Source: Bacteroidaceae bacterium (GTDB lineage Bacteria; Bacteroidota; Bacteroidia; Bacteroidales; Bacteroidaceae). Taken from it: a stretch of DNA of 50,244 nucleotides. The stretch spans positions 1-50,244 of the forward strand of contig JAFXAR010000047.1 in assembly GCA_017516885.1 (NCBI GenBank). The letters are read 5' to 3'. Each line of letters opens with the position of its first letter. Within the stretch, counting starts at the first letter, position 1. This document shows, in pieces, positions 41,414-50,135 of this stretch. The notes under the pieces were generated by a model. It was not told the DNA's origin. It saw only the letters and a program-made list of their open reading frames with translations, and did no database searches. The position numbers and the translations under genes were made by a program.

Positions 41414-43081
41414 ATGAAAACGAGGTATTTCCTTTCACTGCTGATGCTTGTGGCAGTTTTGCCTCTGGCGGCCCAGATTTCAGCCAAGTGGGGCAATGTT
41501 GATACGCGTTACCCGCTGAATTCTGCCGATGCGGCAAACGGCGCCTCAGTGAACAGTGCTGTTGCTTGGAAAGGCGAACGCGTAAACTTTCAGCTGGTTG
41601 TTGCCTGTCGCGGCGGACAGGAGAATGGCTGTACGGTAGCCTATCGCTTCAGTGAACTCAAGAACGGCAAAAGCATAATCCCGGCAACAAACATTGTAGG
41701 AGGCTTTGTGCAGCCTGTGATAACCGATAAGTTTACCGGTTGCGGCAAGCATGCGGTAGATGCCTACGGCGAAAATCTTGTCGCCGACCGCATTACTGAC
41801 ACTAACCCTACTCTCATGGAGGGCGGCTCAATGCGCGGCTTGTGGCTGACAGTGCAAGTTCCGCAGGATGTAAAGCCCGGTACATATAAGGGATATGTGG
41901 AACTTGCATGCGAAGGCAAAACAACAAAGCACAGCTACACTGTGAAGGTAATTAACCGCACACTCCCCGCTCCGGCAGACTGGAAATTCCATCTTGACTT
42001 CTGGCAGAACCCTTATGCCGTTGCGCGTGTACACAATGTAGAGCCATGGAGCAAGGAGCACTTTGACGTGCTGCGCCCATACATGCTCAAGCTCGCTTCT
42101 GCAGGGCAGAAGGCCATTACAGCAACTCTTATTGACCGCCCATGGGACGGACAGACATACGACCCCTTCGGCAGCATGGTTACATGGATAAAGAAGGCCG
42201 ACGGCACTTGGATGTACGACTTTACAATCTTTGACCGCTGGGTGGAGTTCATGATGGAGTGCGGCATAAGCAAGGAGATAACCTGCTTCTCAATGATACC
42301 CTGGAAATTGTCTTTCCGTTATTACGACCAGGCAACCCATTCGCACAAATATATCAGCTGTGCTCCCGGCGATGAGGCCTATGCCAAGTTCTGGGGCGGA
42401 ATGCTCAGCGCCTTCTCGGCTCATTTGAAGGAGAAAGGATGGTTCGGGAAGACTTTCATTTCAATGGACGAGCGCAGCTTGCAGCAGATGCAGGCGGCCA
42501 TAAAGGTAATAAAGGAGTATGCCCCCGGCCTTAAAATTTCAATGGCGGGAAACTATCACCCCGAAATTGAAGCCGATATATATGACTACTGTCTTGATAT
42601 ATTCGCTTACGGTGCATATACACCCGAACTGCTTGCCAAGCGCCGTGCTGCGGGCAAGGTGTCGACATACTACACATGCTGCAGTGCCGAATATCCAAAC
42701 CTCTTTACATTCACAGCTCCGTCTGATGCCGAGTTCATAGCTCTTGAGGCGCTTGCCAAGGACCTTGACGGCTATCTGCGCTGGGCTTACAACAGCTGGA
42801 CCGCAGACCCTGAAAAGGATTCCCGCTTTACAGCGTGGCCGGCTGGCGATACCTATGTTGTTTACCCATTCAGCATCAGTTCAATACGCTGGGAGCGCTT
42901 AGTGCAGGGAATCCAGCAGTTTGAAAAGTTCAAGATTCTGCTTGCCGAGGCCGAACGAAAGGGCGATTCGGCAAAGGTTAAGGCGCTAAAGAAACTTCTC
43001 AAGCGCGTTGATATTGAGCGTATTTCCACTGACAGCGAAAAGATTGTCAATGGTTTCCGCGAGGCGCTGAATAAAATGTAA
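41414..43081 (+). CDS. DUF4091 (putative glycoside hydrolase) protein
   Basis: 555 residues. A signal peptide ends at PLAAQ. An N-terminal beta-sandwich (about 20-185) is followed by a TIM-barrel-like domain with conserved stretches FWQNPYAVARVHNVEPWS, TFISMDERSL and LRWAYNSWTADPEKDSRF, which match the DUF4091 family. The acidic pair in SMDE and the DPEKDSRFTAWPAGD segment may belong to the active site. DUF4091 proteins are found in polysaccharide-utilisation regions, and the reaction is mostly uncharacterised. It sits 33 nt after the lipoprotein. Confidence 0.82.
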   Translation: MKTRYFLSLLMLVAVLPLAAQISAKWGNVDTRYPLNSADAANGASVNSAVAWKGERVNFQLVVACRGGQENGCTVAYRFSELKNGKSIIPATNIVGGFVQPVITDKFTGCGKHAVDAYGENLVADRITDTNPTLMEGGSMRGLWLTVQVPQDVKPGTYKGYVELACEGKTTKHSYTVKVINRTLPAPADWKFHLDFWQNPYAVARVHNVEPWSKEHFDVLRPYMLKLASAGQKAITATLIDRPWDGQTYDPFGSMVTWIKKADGTWMYDFTIFDRWVEFMMECGISKEITCFSMIPWKLSFRYYDQATHSHKYISCAPGDEAYAKFWGGMLSAFSAHLKEKGWFGKTFISMDERSLQQMQAAIKVIKEYAPGLKISMAGNYHPEIEADIYDYCLDIFAYGAYTPELLAKRRAAGKVSTYYTCCSAEYPNLFTFTAPSDAEFIALEALAKDLDGYLRWAYNSWTADPEKDSRFTAWPAGDTYVVYPFSISSIRWERLVQGIQQFEKFKILLAEAERKGDSAKVKALKKLLKRVDIERISTDSEKIVNGFREALNKM

Positions 43082-43087
43082 TTGCAG

Positions 43088-43978
43088 ATGAAACAAAAAT
43101 TTTTCTCATTGCTGTGTTTGCTTCTTTCCGCTTGTGCTTTCTTTGAGGCCAATGCGAGAATCTATAAGGTTGACGATGTGCCAATGGTGCATCTGCAAGA
43201 CCGTACGCGGTATGTGAGTAACCCTGATGGAATCCTTTCCTCCTCGTCTGTTGCCCAAATGGACAGCATGCTGTTTGCCCTTGAGGAGAAAACCGGCATA
43301 CAGACTATTGTGGCAGTCCTTTCAGGCATAGAGGGCGGCGACTGCTTCGATTTCGCCCTTCGCCTTGGAGAAAAGCATGGCGTTGGGCAGAAAGGCCGTG
43401 ACAATGGGCTTGTAATATTGCTCTCCACGGAGGAGCGCTGTGTGCAGTTCATAACAGGATATGGCCTTGAAGAGACGCTGCCCGATGCAAAATGCAAGCG
43501 CATACAGGACAAGTACATGGTGCAGCACTTCTCCAGGGACGACTGGGACAAGGGCATGGTTGAGGGTGTTCGTGCGGTATGCGGTGTGCTTGACGGTTCT
43601 ATGGAGAATATTGATGAAGAGGATGACACCGTTGCAATTATTGCCTGTTGTGCAGTGGCAGTGCTGTGCCTGGTATTGGTGCTTGCAATTATATGGCATG
43701 CCAACCGATGTCCCCAATGCGGCAAACATAGCATACAGAGAACGGATTCCCGCATAGTGGAGCGCCATAGTTCATTTGTGGTGCGCGAAACAACCTACAA
43801 GTGCAGCAAGTGCGGCCATACGTTTACGAAAAGGAACAACGAGGGCATTTCGGGCGGCAGCGGTACAGGCGGCGGTGTAATAATAGGCGGCGGTTTCGGG
43901 CGCGGCGGCGGAGGCTTCAGCGGTGGCAGTTTCGGTGGCGGAAGCTTTGGCGGAGGAGGCGCAGGCAGCCGTTTCTAA
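43088..43978 (+). CDS. TPM-domain membrane protein with zinc ribbon and Gly-rich tail
   Basis: 296 residues from the ATG at 43088, six bases after the DUF4091 stop; a TTG at 43082 is an alternative. A signal peptide leads into a TPM domain (about 35-170, with SNPDGILSSSS, KGRDNGLVILLS and ITGYGLEETLPD). A transmembrane helix (about 178-202, IIACCAVAVLCLVLVLAIIW) is followed by a zinc ribbon CPQCGK...CSKCGH and a glycine/phenylalanine tail ending GGGGAGSRF. TPM proteins are often paired with LemA, as here. Reported TPM activities include phosphatase and photosystem repair, but the role in this phylum is unknown. Confidence 0.88.
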   Translation: MKQKFFSLLCLLLSACAFFEANARIYKVDDVPMVHLQDRTRYVSNPDGILSSSSVAQMDSMLFALEEKTGIQTIVAVLSGIEGGDCFDFALRLGEKHGVGQKGRDNGLVILLSTEERCVQFITGYGLEETLPDAKCKRIQDKYMVQHFSRDDWDKGMVEGVRAVCGVLDGSMENIDEEDDTVAIIACCAVAVLCLVLVLAIIWHANRCPQCGKHSIQRTDSRIVERHSSFVVRETTYKCSKCGHTFTKRNNEGISGGSGTGGGVIIGGGFGRGGGGFSGGSFGGGSFGGGGAGSRF

Positions 43979-44024
43979 AATAAAATTTAAATAAAAAAAC
44001 AAGTAAATAAAAGGATTAGGAATT

Positions 44025-44612
44025 ATGAAAATGAACAAAGCGACAATAATTGTCTTGGCGGTAGTGGCAGTAGTGGTAATATGGGCTATTGCAGGCTACA
44101 ATGGATTGGTTAAGGCCGATGAGGCTGTAAGTACAGCATGGAGCAACGTGGAGAATCAGTATCAGCGCCGTGCCGACCTTATCCCTAATCTCGTGAATAC
44201 CGTGAAAGGATACGCGGCTCATGAGAAAGAGACTTTTGACGCTGTGGTGGCGGCACGCACCCGCGCCACACAGATAACAGTGGACGCAGACAACATGACG
44301 CCTGAAAAACTGCAGGAGTACCAGGAAGCGCAGGGCGCAGTAGGCGCAGCGCTCAGCCGCCTGATTGCAATCTCCGAGGCTTATCCCGACCTCAAGGCCA
44401 ATCAGAACTTTAAGGAACTGCAGGCTCAGCTTGAGGGTACTGAGAACCGCATAAGTGTAGAGCGCCGCAATTTCAACAATGCAGCAAAGGAGTATAATAC
44501 GTCTATACGCACATTCCCGCGCAACATTCTTGCCGGCGTGTTCGGCTTTGAGAAGCGCCCGTATTTTGAGGCAAAGGATGGCGCTGAGAATGTGCCTTCA
44601 GTTAACTTCTAA
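44025..44612 (+). CDS. LemA family protein
   Basis: 195 residues. A single N-terminal membrane helix (IIVLAVVAVVVIWAIAGY, about 8-25) is followed by a long helical domain with the LemA motifs YNGLVKADEAV, AWSNVENQYQRRADLIPNLV and NFKELQAQLEGTENRI, ending in FPRNILAGVFGF. Function is undefined. The pairing with a TPM protein just upstream, 46 nt away, is common across bacteria and suggests a shared membrane role. Confidence 0.94.
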   Translation: MKMNKATIIVLAVVAVVVIWAIAGYNGLVKADEAVSTAWSNVENQYQRRADLIPNLVNTVKGYAAHEKETFDAVVAARTRATQITVDADNMTPEKLQEYQEAQGAVGAALSRLIAISEAYPDLKANQNFKELQAQLEGTENRISVERRNFNNAAKEYNTSIRTFPRNILAGVFGFEKRPYFEAKDGAENVPSVNF

Positions 44613-44661
44613 TAAACACAGCAGCGCGGCTGCTGAGACAAATGGTTAAAGACTAAAGACT

Positions 44662-45819
44662 ATGGAAATAACATCAGCAATTAAGTATGTAGGGGTAGAT
44701 GACATTGATATTGACCTCTTTGAGAGCCAGTATGCAGTCCCTGAGGGAATGTCCTACAATTCATATATAATATTTGATGAAAAGATTGCAATCATGGATA
44801 CTGCCGATTCGAGAAAGTCGGCAGAGTGGTGGAATAATGTGACCGCTGCTCTTGGAGAGCGTGAACCGGATTATCTTGTTGTACACCACGCCGAACCCGA
44901 CCATGCATCGCTCATAGCGGAGGTGCTGTGCAAGTATCCCGGCGTTAAGGTGGTTGCTACAGCAAAGGCTCTTCAGATGCTGCCGCAGTTCTTTCCGGGT
45001 ATAGACTTTGAGGAGCGTGGCGTTGCGGTAAAGGAGGGCGATGTGCTTTCTCTTGGCAGTCACACCCTGCAATTCTTTGTTGCGCCTATGGTTCACTGGC
45101 CCGAGGTCATGGTAAGCTACGAGCAGAGCGAGAAGGTGCTTTTCTCAGCCGATGCATTCGGCAAGTTCGGCGCTCTGTGCAAAGGCGGGGCGTGGGACTG
45201 TGAGGCGCGCCGCTACTATATAAATATCTGCGGAAAGTACGGCAATCAGGTGCAGGCGCTGCTGAAAAAGGCTGCAACGCTTGATATTAAGATTGTTTGC
45301 CCATTGCATGGTCCTGTGCTGACTGAAAACCTTGGCCATTATATCGGCTTGTACGATACATGGAGCAGATATGAACCTGAAACCGAGGGGGTACTTGTTG
45401 CTTACGCGTCCATTCACGGCGGAACTGCTGTTGCAGCCGGCCGCTTGGCCGATATGCTGCGCGAAAAAGGCGCTCCAAAAGTGGTGGTGACCGACCTCTC
45501 CCGCTGTGATATGGCCGAGGCTGTGGAGGATGCATTCCGCTATAGCCACATGGTTGTTTGCGCTGCATCGTACGATGCCGATGTATTCCCGCCGATGCAT
45601 GACTTTCTGCACCACCTGAAACTAAAAGCCTACCAGAAGCGCCGCGTGGCAATTATGGAAAACGGTTCATGGGCGCCTACGGCCGGACGGGTGATGCGTG
45701 CAATGCTTGAAGGCTTGAAATCGGTTGAGATAGTAGAGCCTGTGGTTACCATACGCTCGCGCATGAAAGAGAGCGACCTTCCGGCGATGGAGCAGCTCGC
45801 CGATGCGCTGTTGGCGTAG
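44662..45819 (+). CDS. Flavodiiron protein (FprA family A-type flavoprotein)
   Basis: 385 residues, an oxygen or NO reductase in anaerobes. The metallo-beta-lactamase-like domain carries the diiron ligands HxExDH at H76, E78, D80 and H81 (HHAEPDHASL), then VHWPEVM, LFSADAFG and CPLHGPVL. The C-terminal flavodoxin domain begins near 250 (LVAYASIHGGTAVAAGR) for FMN. It takes electrons from rubredoxin-type or ferredoxin-type donors; none is adjacent. It ends before a terminator and is probably the last gene of the run that starts at 38281, although a separate promoter cannot be excluded. Confidence 0.92.
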   Translation: MEITSAIKYVGVDDIDIDLFESQYAVPEGMSYNSYIIFDEKIAIMDTADSRKSAEWWNNVTAALGEREPDYLVVHHAEPDHASLIAEVLCKYPGVKVVATAKALQMLPQFFPGIDFEERGVAVKEGDVLSLGSHTLQFFVAPMVHWPEVMVSYEQSEKVLFSADAFGKFGALCKGGAWDCEARRYYINICGKYGNQVQALLKKAATLDIKIVCPLHGPVLTENLGHYIGLYDTWSRYEPETEGVLVAYASIHGGTAVAAGRLADMLREKGAPKVVVTDLSRCDMAEAVEDAFRYSHMVVCAASYDADVFPPMHDFLHHLKLKAYQKRRVAIMENGSWAPTAGRVMRAMLEGLKSVEIVEPVVTIRSRMKESDLPAMEQLADALLA

Positions 45820-45888
45820 CAAAGGCGTGTGCAGCGGTGCTGTGGCAGCAGTGCATCTATTATACCGCAGCATTTGATTTTATACTTT

Positions 45889-45915
45889 AACAGGAATGCA
45901 AATTGCGTTCCTGTT
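45889..45915 (+). terminator. Terminator after the flavodiiron gene
   Basis: Arms 45889-45901 and 45903-45915 pair with one mismatch around a single base (core aacaggaa/ttcctgtt), followed by a run of T. Confidence 0.75.
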
Positions 45916-45940
45916 TTTTTTGTGATATTATGTTAATTAT

Positions 45941-45971
45941 TTGTTTTTATAAATTTTATATTATATTTTTG
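45941..45971 (+). promoter_or_regulatory. Promoter of the GH95 gene
   Basis: TTG (45941-45943), 20-nt spacer, TATTTTTG (45964-45971), in an AT-rich stretch. The leader to the ATG at 46030 is about 50 nt. Confidence 0.65.
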
Positions 45972-46029
45972 TTCAGTTATATTGCAGACAAAATAAACAC
46001 AAATAATACTAACCATTAAAATTACTTCA

Positions 46030-49000
46030 ATGAAAAAGATTTATCTAATGCTTGTCTCTTTCATCTGTGCGGCGTTTGCAGTGCAGGCCGAGACAAGGAC
46101 TGTGACCGATCTTTCACAGTTGAGCAATGACAAGGTGTACGCAATTCGCAGTGCACGTGCATTTCTTATGTACAGTACAGCCGATGGCGTAAATGGACAG
46201 ATTTGCTCAAGTACAGGCAAGTCAGTGGGCGCTGTAACTCAGGACCCATACGATGTTAACCAGCAGTTCCGCATCGAGAGCAAGAACGGCAGCTACTATC
46301 TCTACAGCATGGGCGCCGAGAAGTATGTAGGCAAGAACGGTAGCTATTCTTCTACAGCAACAGATGCCATGACAATTACAAACGTTGGCGGCGCATATCC
46401 TTGGAAACTCCTTATCGGCGGTAACGGCATGAACTCTCAGGAACCGGGCCAGATGGACGCAGGTATTGTTGTGAACGGCTGGACAACAACAGACCCGGGT
46501 AACTGTTACATTATCGACGAGGTAATTACAGGCCCAAAGGACTATACAGTAGAGGTGCTTGGTACAGACGATGCAGCAGCGGGCGTTGTGTATGAAGGTA
46601 CAGAGTACAAGGATGGCGGAATATTCTCAACAGAGGCTGTAGTAAAGAAGTCAGACTTAACAGCTAATGCCGTTGCAGGCAAGATGGCGGTTGTTACACT
46701 TGACGGCACAACTGTATATGTAAGCTACTTTGATGAGGATACCAAGTTCTATACCATTCAGGGTGGACACGGTGGATTCGTAAGTATGAACTCTGAATAC
46801 ACTGAAGGCGGTAATTTGCTGATGACAAACTCAAACAGGCCTCATGACAACAAGGGTATATGGGCTTTCGTTAGCCAGGCAGAAGGCAAGTATAAGGTGT
46901 ACAACTATTCTACAGGCCTGTCCAAGGTGCTCGGTATTAAAGGTACTGAGGCTGCTGCTCGTGCTACGATGGTAACAGATGGCGCCGATGGGTACAGCAC
47001 ACTGTTCTCTGGAGCTCTCAAGTTCAATAGCACGCCTGCTTATATCAAGATAGACGGCAGCAACAACTGGTGGAATAAAAGAGGAAACTTCCTGGCATTG
47101 TGGAACACCGGCAGTGTAGAAGGTGATACTGGCAGCAAGTTCTTCCTGACAGAGGTTGATCCAGCCAATTATCCCGACATATACTACTATGAAGTGCAGG
47201 ATATTACTGGTGTAGCTGAATTTGCACCCAAGAATCCCAATACATTGTGGTACAGGACATCTGCCGAGGCTTCGGGCGTGAGCAACCCATGGATGGAGTA
47301 TGCATTGCCTCTGGGTAACGGCGAGCTTGGCTGTATGGTATTCGGCGGTGTACATAACGAGGAACTCCAGTTCAACGAGAAGACCCTGTGGAGTGGTCCA
47401 GCCAATGTCGTAGGTGCAGGCGGCGGCAACCGCACATTCATGAACTTCGGTTCTGTATTCGTAGAGAATAAGGATAACAGCATTTGGGAGGGCGTTACGG
47501 ATTATGTGCGCTATCTTGATATTGAGGAGGGTATTGCCGGTGTTCAGTTCAAGAACGGCAACGGTTCTCTGTTCACACGCAAATACTTCAGTTCTGCTCC
47601 TGACCAGGTAATCGTTGGTCAGTATAAGGCCGAGGGTGAGGACAAGATGAACTTGAACTTCACTATGGAACCGGGTTCGGATATCGGTGCAGGTAGTTAT
47701 GCGGGCTATGAAAACGGTATGGGCTACTTTACCGGCGCAATGACATCTGTAAACTATGCTGCACGCCTGCATGTCGTTGCCGACGAAGGTGCAATCGTGG
47801 AAACTTCAAGCAATGGTATCCTTGTGAAGAATGCAACAGAGGTTACCTTCTACCTCAAGGGCGCAACAAACTTCAACGGCGACATGGAGGTTCTCAACAA
47901 CTACTTTACAACAGAGACTCCTGACGATGTGAACGCTCGTGTCAAGGGCGAGATTGAGGCTGCAGTTGCCAAGGGCTTTGCGGCTGTTGAGAAGGATCAC
48001 ATTGCCGATTTTACAGCAATTACAAAGCGCATGACATTTGACCTTGGCCTTACAACTCCTGCAGTTGATACAAAGACTTTGATTGACAACTATTTCCCGA
48101 ACAACAGCTCTGCAAACAGCACAGCTAACGACCATCTGTTCCTTGAACAGCTCTACTTCCACTATGGACGTTACCTCGCTATCAGTTCTAACCGCAAGCC
48201 GATAGCTGCTCCTAACAACCTCCAGGGTATCTGGAACGACAAGGGCACTGACTCTCCATGGAACTCTGATATTCACACAAATATCAATATTCAGATGAAT
48301 TATTGGCCAACTGAGATTACTAACCTCAGTGACCTTCACAAGCCATATGTGAACTTCATCATCCGCGGCGCGCAGAGCGATGGCTGGAAAGAGGTGGCTA
48401 AGAAGTACAACAACGGTTATGGCTGGAGCGTATTGACAGAGTCTTCTCTCTACAACAGTATGAGTACATGGGGCAGCAACTACCTTGTTGCCAACGTATG
48501 GTACACAAGCCACTTGTGGACACACTACCGCTACACTCAGGACAAGGAGTTCCTGAAGAAGGCATTCCCGGTAATGTGGAGCTGTGCTGAGTTCTGGTTC
48601 CACCGCCTGATTGAGGACCGCAAGGTTAAGGACGGCACATTCGTTGCTCCTAACGAGTTTAGTGCAGAGCAGCACGGAAACGAGAGCGAGGACGGTACTG
48701 CACATGCACAGCAGATGATTAGCTACCTGTTCCAGAACCTTACCGACGCTATTGATATTTTGGGTGTTGAGAACACCGGTCTTTCACAGGCTGATATTGA
48801 GAAGCTCGCCCTTTATCTTGAGAAGACCGACAAGGGCCTCCACACTGAGACATACGATGGTGCTTGGGGCAATCCTTTCAACGGCGTTAAGACTGGTGAT
48901 GTGCTTCTGCGCGAGTGGAAGTACTCTCCCTACAGTGTAGGCGAGAGAGGCCACCGTCATATTTCACATTTGATGGCTCTCTTCCCAATGGATCAGATTA

Positions 49001-49734
49001 CTCCCGAGAGCGAGTACTTTGTTCCTGCCGTGAATGCATTGAAGCACCGTGGCGATGCCGCTACAGGCTGGTCTATGGGCTGGAAGGTTAACCTTTGGGC
49101 GCGTGCCCAGGATGGTGACCATGCTCACATCATTATTAAGAATGCCTTGAAGCACTCTACAACCTACGGTACAGACCAGGGCCAGGGCGGTATCTACTAC
49201 AACCTCTTCGACAGCCACGCTCCGTTCCAGATTGACGGTAACTTCGGCGTTTGCTCAGGTATGGCAGAGATGCTCCTGCAGAGTGCACACGGTTACGTTA
49301 ATATTCTTCCTGCGCTTCCTGCTGTTTGGAAGAAGGGCGGTAATGTTACCGGCATGAAGGCCATGGGTAACTTTACAGTTGATTTCAACTGGGTAGATGG
49401 CAAGTGCCAGAAAGCAGTTATTGTAAGCAATGCAGGCGCGGAACTTAAGGTGCGTTGCAAGATTGGTGCAATGGATATTGCAAATGCTAAGATAACTGTA
49501 AATGGCGTTGAAGTTCCTGTTACAGTTGACAAGAACGGCATTGTAACAATTCCATGCGCAAAGGACGACACAGTTGAGATTGACTTTACAACTGAGACTT
49601 CTGTTGAACATGTGCTTGCTGATGCTGTAAAGAATGGCAATAACTCAATTTATGACCTTGAAGGCCGCCGTGTAAACGAAGTTCTTACCGGTAGAATCTA
49701 TATTCAGAACGGCAAGAAGCAGCTTGCAAAGTAA
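46030..49734 (+). CDS. GH95 family alpha-L-fucosidase-like enzyme, secreted, with C-terminal sorting-like tail
   Basis: 1234 residues. A signal peptide (MKKIYLMLVSFICAAFAVQA) precedes an N-terminal extension of about 380 residues, with lectin-like stretches (YYLYSMGAEKYVGKNGS). The GH95 region begins near 405 with LPLGNGELGCMVFGG and NEKTLWSG. The helical barrel has NLQGIWND, HTNINIQMNYWPTEITNLSD (asparagines of the active site), APNEFSAEQHG, SVGERGHRHISHLMALFP and SHAPFQIDGNFGVCSG (the catalytic base aspartate). GH95 members cleave alpha-1,2-fucose or galactose from host or plant glycans. The end IYDLEGRRVNEVLTGRIYIQ, then NGKK, resembles type IX-type sorting tails seen in Prevotella. Linkage specificity cannot be read. 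It stands alone between terminators. Confidence 0.92.
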   Translation: MKKIYLMLVSFICAAFAVQAETRTVTDLSQLSNDKVYAIRSARAFLMYSTADGVNGQICSSTGKSVGAVTQDPYDVNQQFRIESKNGSYYLYSMGAEKYVGKNGSYSSTATDAMTITNVGGAYPWKLLIGGNGMNSQEPGQMDAGIVVNGWTTTDPGNCYIIDEVITGPKDYTVEVLGTDDAAAGVVYEGTEYKDGGIFSTEAVVKKSDLTANAVAGKMAVVTLDGTTVYVSYFDEDTKFYTIQGGHGGFVSMNSEYTEGGNLLMTNSNRPHDNKGIWAFVSQAEGKYKVYNYSTGLSKVLGIKGTEAAARATMVTDGADGYSTLFSGALKFNSTPAYIKIDGSNNWWNKRGNFLALWNTGSVEGDTGSKFFLTEVDPANYPDIYYYEVQDITGVAEFAPKNPNTLWYRTSAEASGVSNPWMEYALPLGNGELGCMVFGGVHNEELQFNEKTLWSGPANVVGAGGGNRTFMNFGSVFVENKDNSIWEGVTDYVRYLDIEEGIAGVQFKNGNGSLFTRKYFSSAPDQVIVGQYKAEGEDKMNLNFTMEPGSDIGAGSYAGYENGMGYFTGAMTSVNYAARLHVVADEGAIVETSSNGILVKNATEVTFYLKGATNFNGDMEVLNNYFTTETPDDVNARVKGEIEAAVAKGFAAVEKDHIADFTAITKRMTFDLGLTTPAVDTKTLIDNYFPNNSSANSTANDHLFLEQLYFHYGRYLAISSNRKPIAAPNNLQGIWNDKGTDSPWNSDIHTNINIQMNYWPTEITNLSDLHKPYVNFIIRGAQSDGWKEVAKKYNNGYGWSVLTESSLYNSMSTWGSNYLVANVWYTSHLWTHYRYTQDKEFLKKAFPVMWSCAEFWFHRLIEDRKVKDGTFVAPNEFSAEQHGNESEDGTAHAQQMISYLFQNLTDAIDILGVENTGLSQADIEKLALYLEKTDKGLHTETYDGAWGNPFNGVKTGDVLLREWKYSPYSVGERGHRHISHLMALFPMDQITPESEYFVPAVNALKHRGDAATGWSMGWKVNLWARAQDGDHAHIIIKNALKHSTTYGTDQGQGGIYYNLFDSHAPFQIDGNFGVCSGMAEMLLQSAHGYVNILPALPAVWKKGGNVTGMKAMGNFTVDFNWVDGKCQKAVIVSNAGAELKVRCKIGAMDIANAKITVNGVEVPVTVDKNGIVTIPCAKDDTVEIDFTTETSVEHVLADAVKNGNNSIYDLEGRRVNEVLTGRIYIQNGKKQLAK

Positions 49735-49770
49735 GATGCACACAGTGCCTTGCACCATAGCATAGGCAAA

Positions 49771-49818
49771 GCATAAATTATCCCCCAAAAGCTATAGCTT
49801 TTGGGGGATAATTTATGC
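49771..49818. terminator. 48-bp perfect palindrome after the GH95 gene
   Basis: Arms 49771-49794 and 49795-49818 are exact complements with no spacer (core tcccccaaaagcta/tagcttttggggga). It probably terminates the GH95 message from 37 nt after its stop. Confidence 0.8.
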
Positions 49819-49910
49819 CAATAATTTCAAGAAGTGATGCGCTCTCTGCATGGAGAAATGCTGTTTTACACAATTATAGAGGTATAGTTAGATTTTTTAG
49901 CAATAAAAAT

Positions 49911-49941
49911 TTGCAATATAAAGTATTTTACTCTACCTTTG
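49911..49941 (+). promoter_or_regulatory. tRNA promoter
   Basis: TTG (49911-49913), 20-nt spacer, TACCTTTG (49934-49941), 25 nt before the tRNA. A textbook Bacteroidota promoter. Confidence 0.75.
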
Positions 49942-49965
49942 CAGCGTATTTCTAATGAGATACTC

Positions 49966-50039
49966 GGGCTTTTAGCTCAGTTGGTTAGAGCAACAGACTC
50001 ATAATCTGGAGGTCCTTGGTTCAAGCCCAAGATGGCCCA
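49966..50039 (+). tRNA. tRNA with CAU anticodon (tRNA-Met, or Ile2)
   Basis: 74 nt folding as a cloverleaf: acceptor gggcttt with atggccc (one U-U mismatch at the sixth pair), D stem gctc/gagc, anticodon loop ctcataa with CAU, T stem cttgg/ccaag with loop ttcaagc, discriminator A. The genome continues CCT, so the terminal CCA is not encoded. CAU is carried by elongator Met, initiator Met and lysidine-modified Ile2. It lacks the GGG/CCC anticodon stem of initiators. Met is the default call; Ile2 cannot be excluded. Confidence 0.9.
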
Positions 50040-50043
50040 CCTA

Positions 50044-50067
50044 ATAGAACCGCTTTTGCGGTTCTAT
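50044..50067 (+). terminator. tRNA terminator
   Basis: atagaaccgc (50044-50053) pairs with gcggttctat (50058-50067) around tttt, followed by a run of T. Typical intrinsic terminator. Confidence 0.85.
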
Positions 50068-50135
50068 TTTTTTGTTGCATTTGTGCTCTCGCCAAGGTTA
50101 TCTGGCTCAACGTAAAATTCTGAGGGATTTTGTAT

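Noticed and set aside
38281-43081. Sus-type polysaccharide utilisation locus
   Set aside because: The receptor lacks the SusC N-terminal domain and there is no SusD-like gene.
46831-48705. Two long minus-strand open frames opposite the GH95 gene
   Set aside because: Antisense shadows of strong codon bias in the GH95 gene, with cysteine- and valine-rich low-plausibility products.
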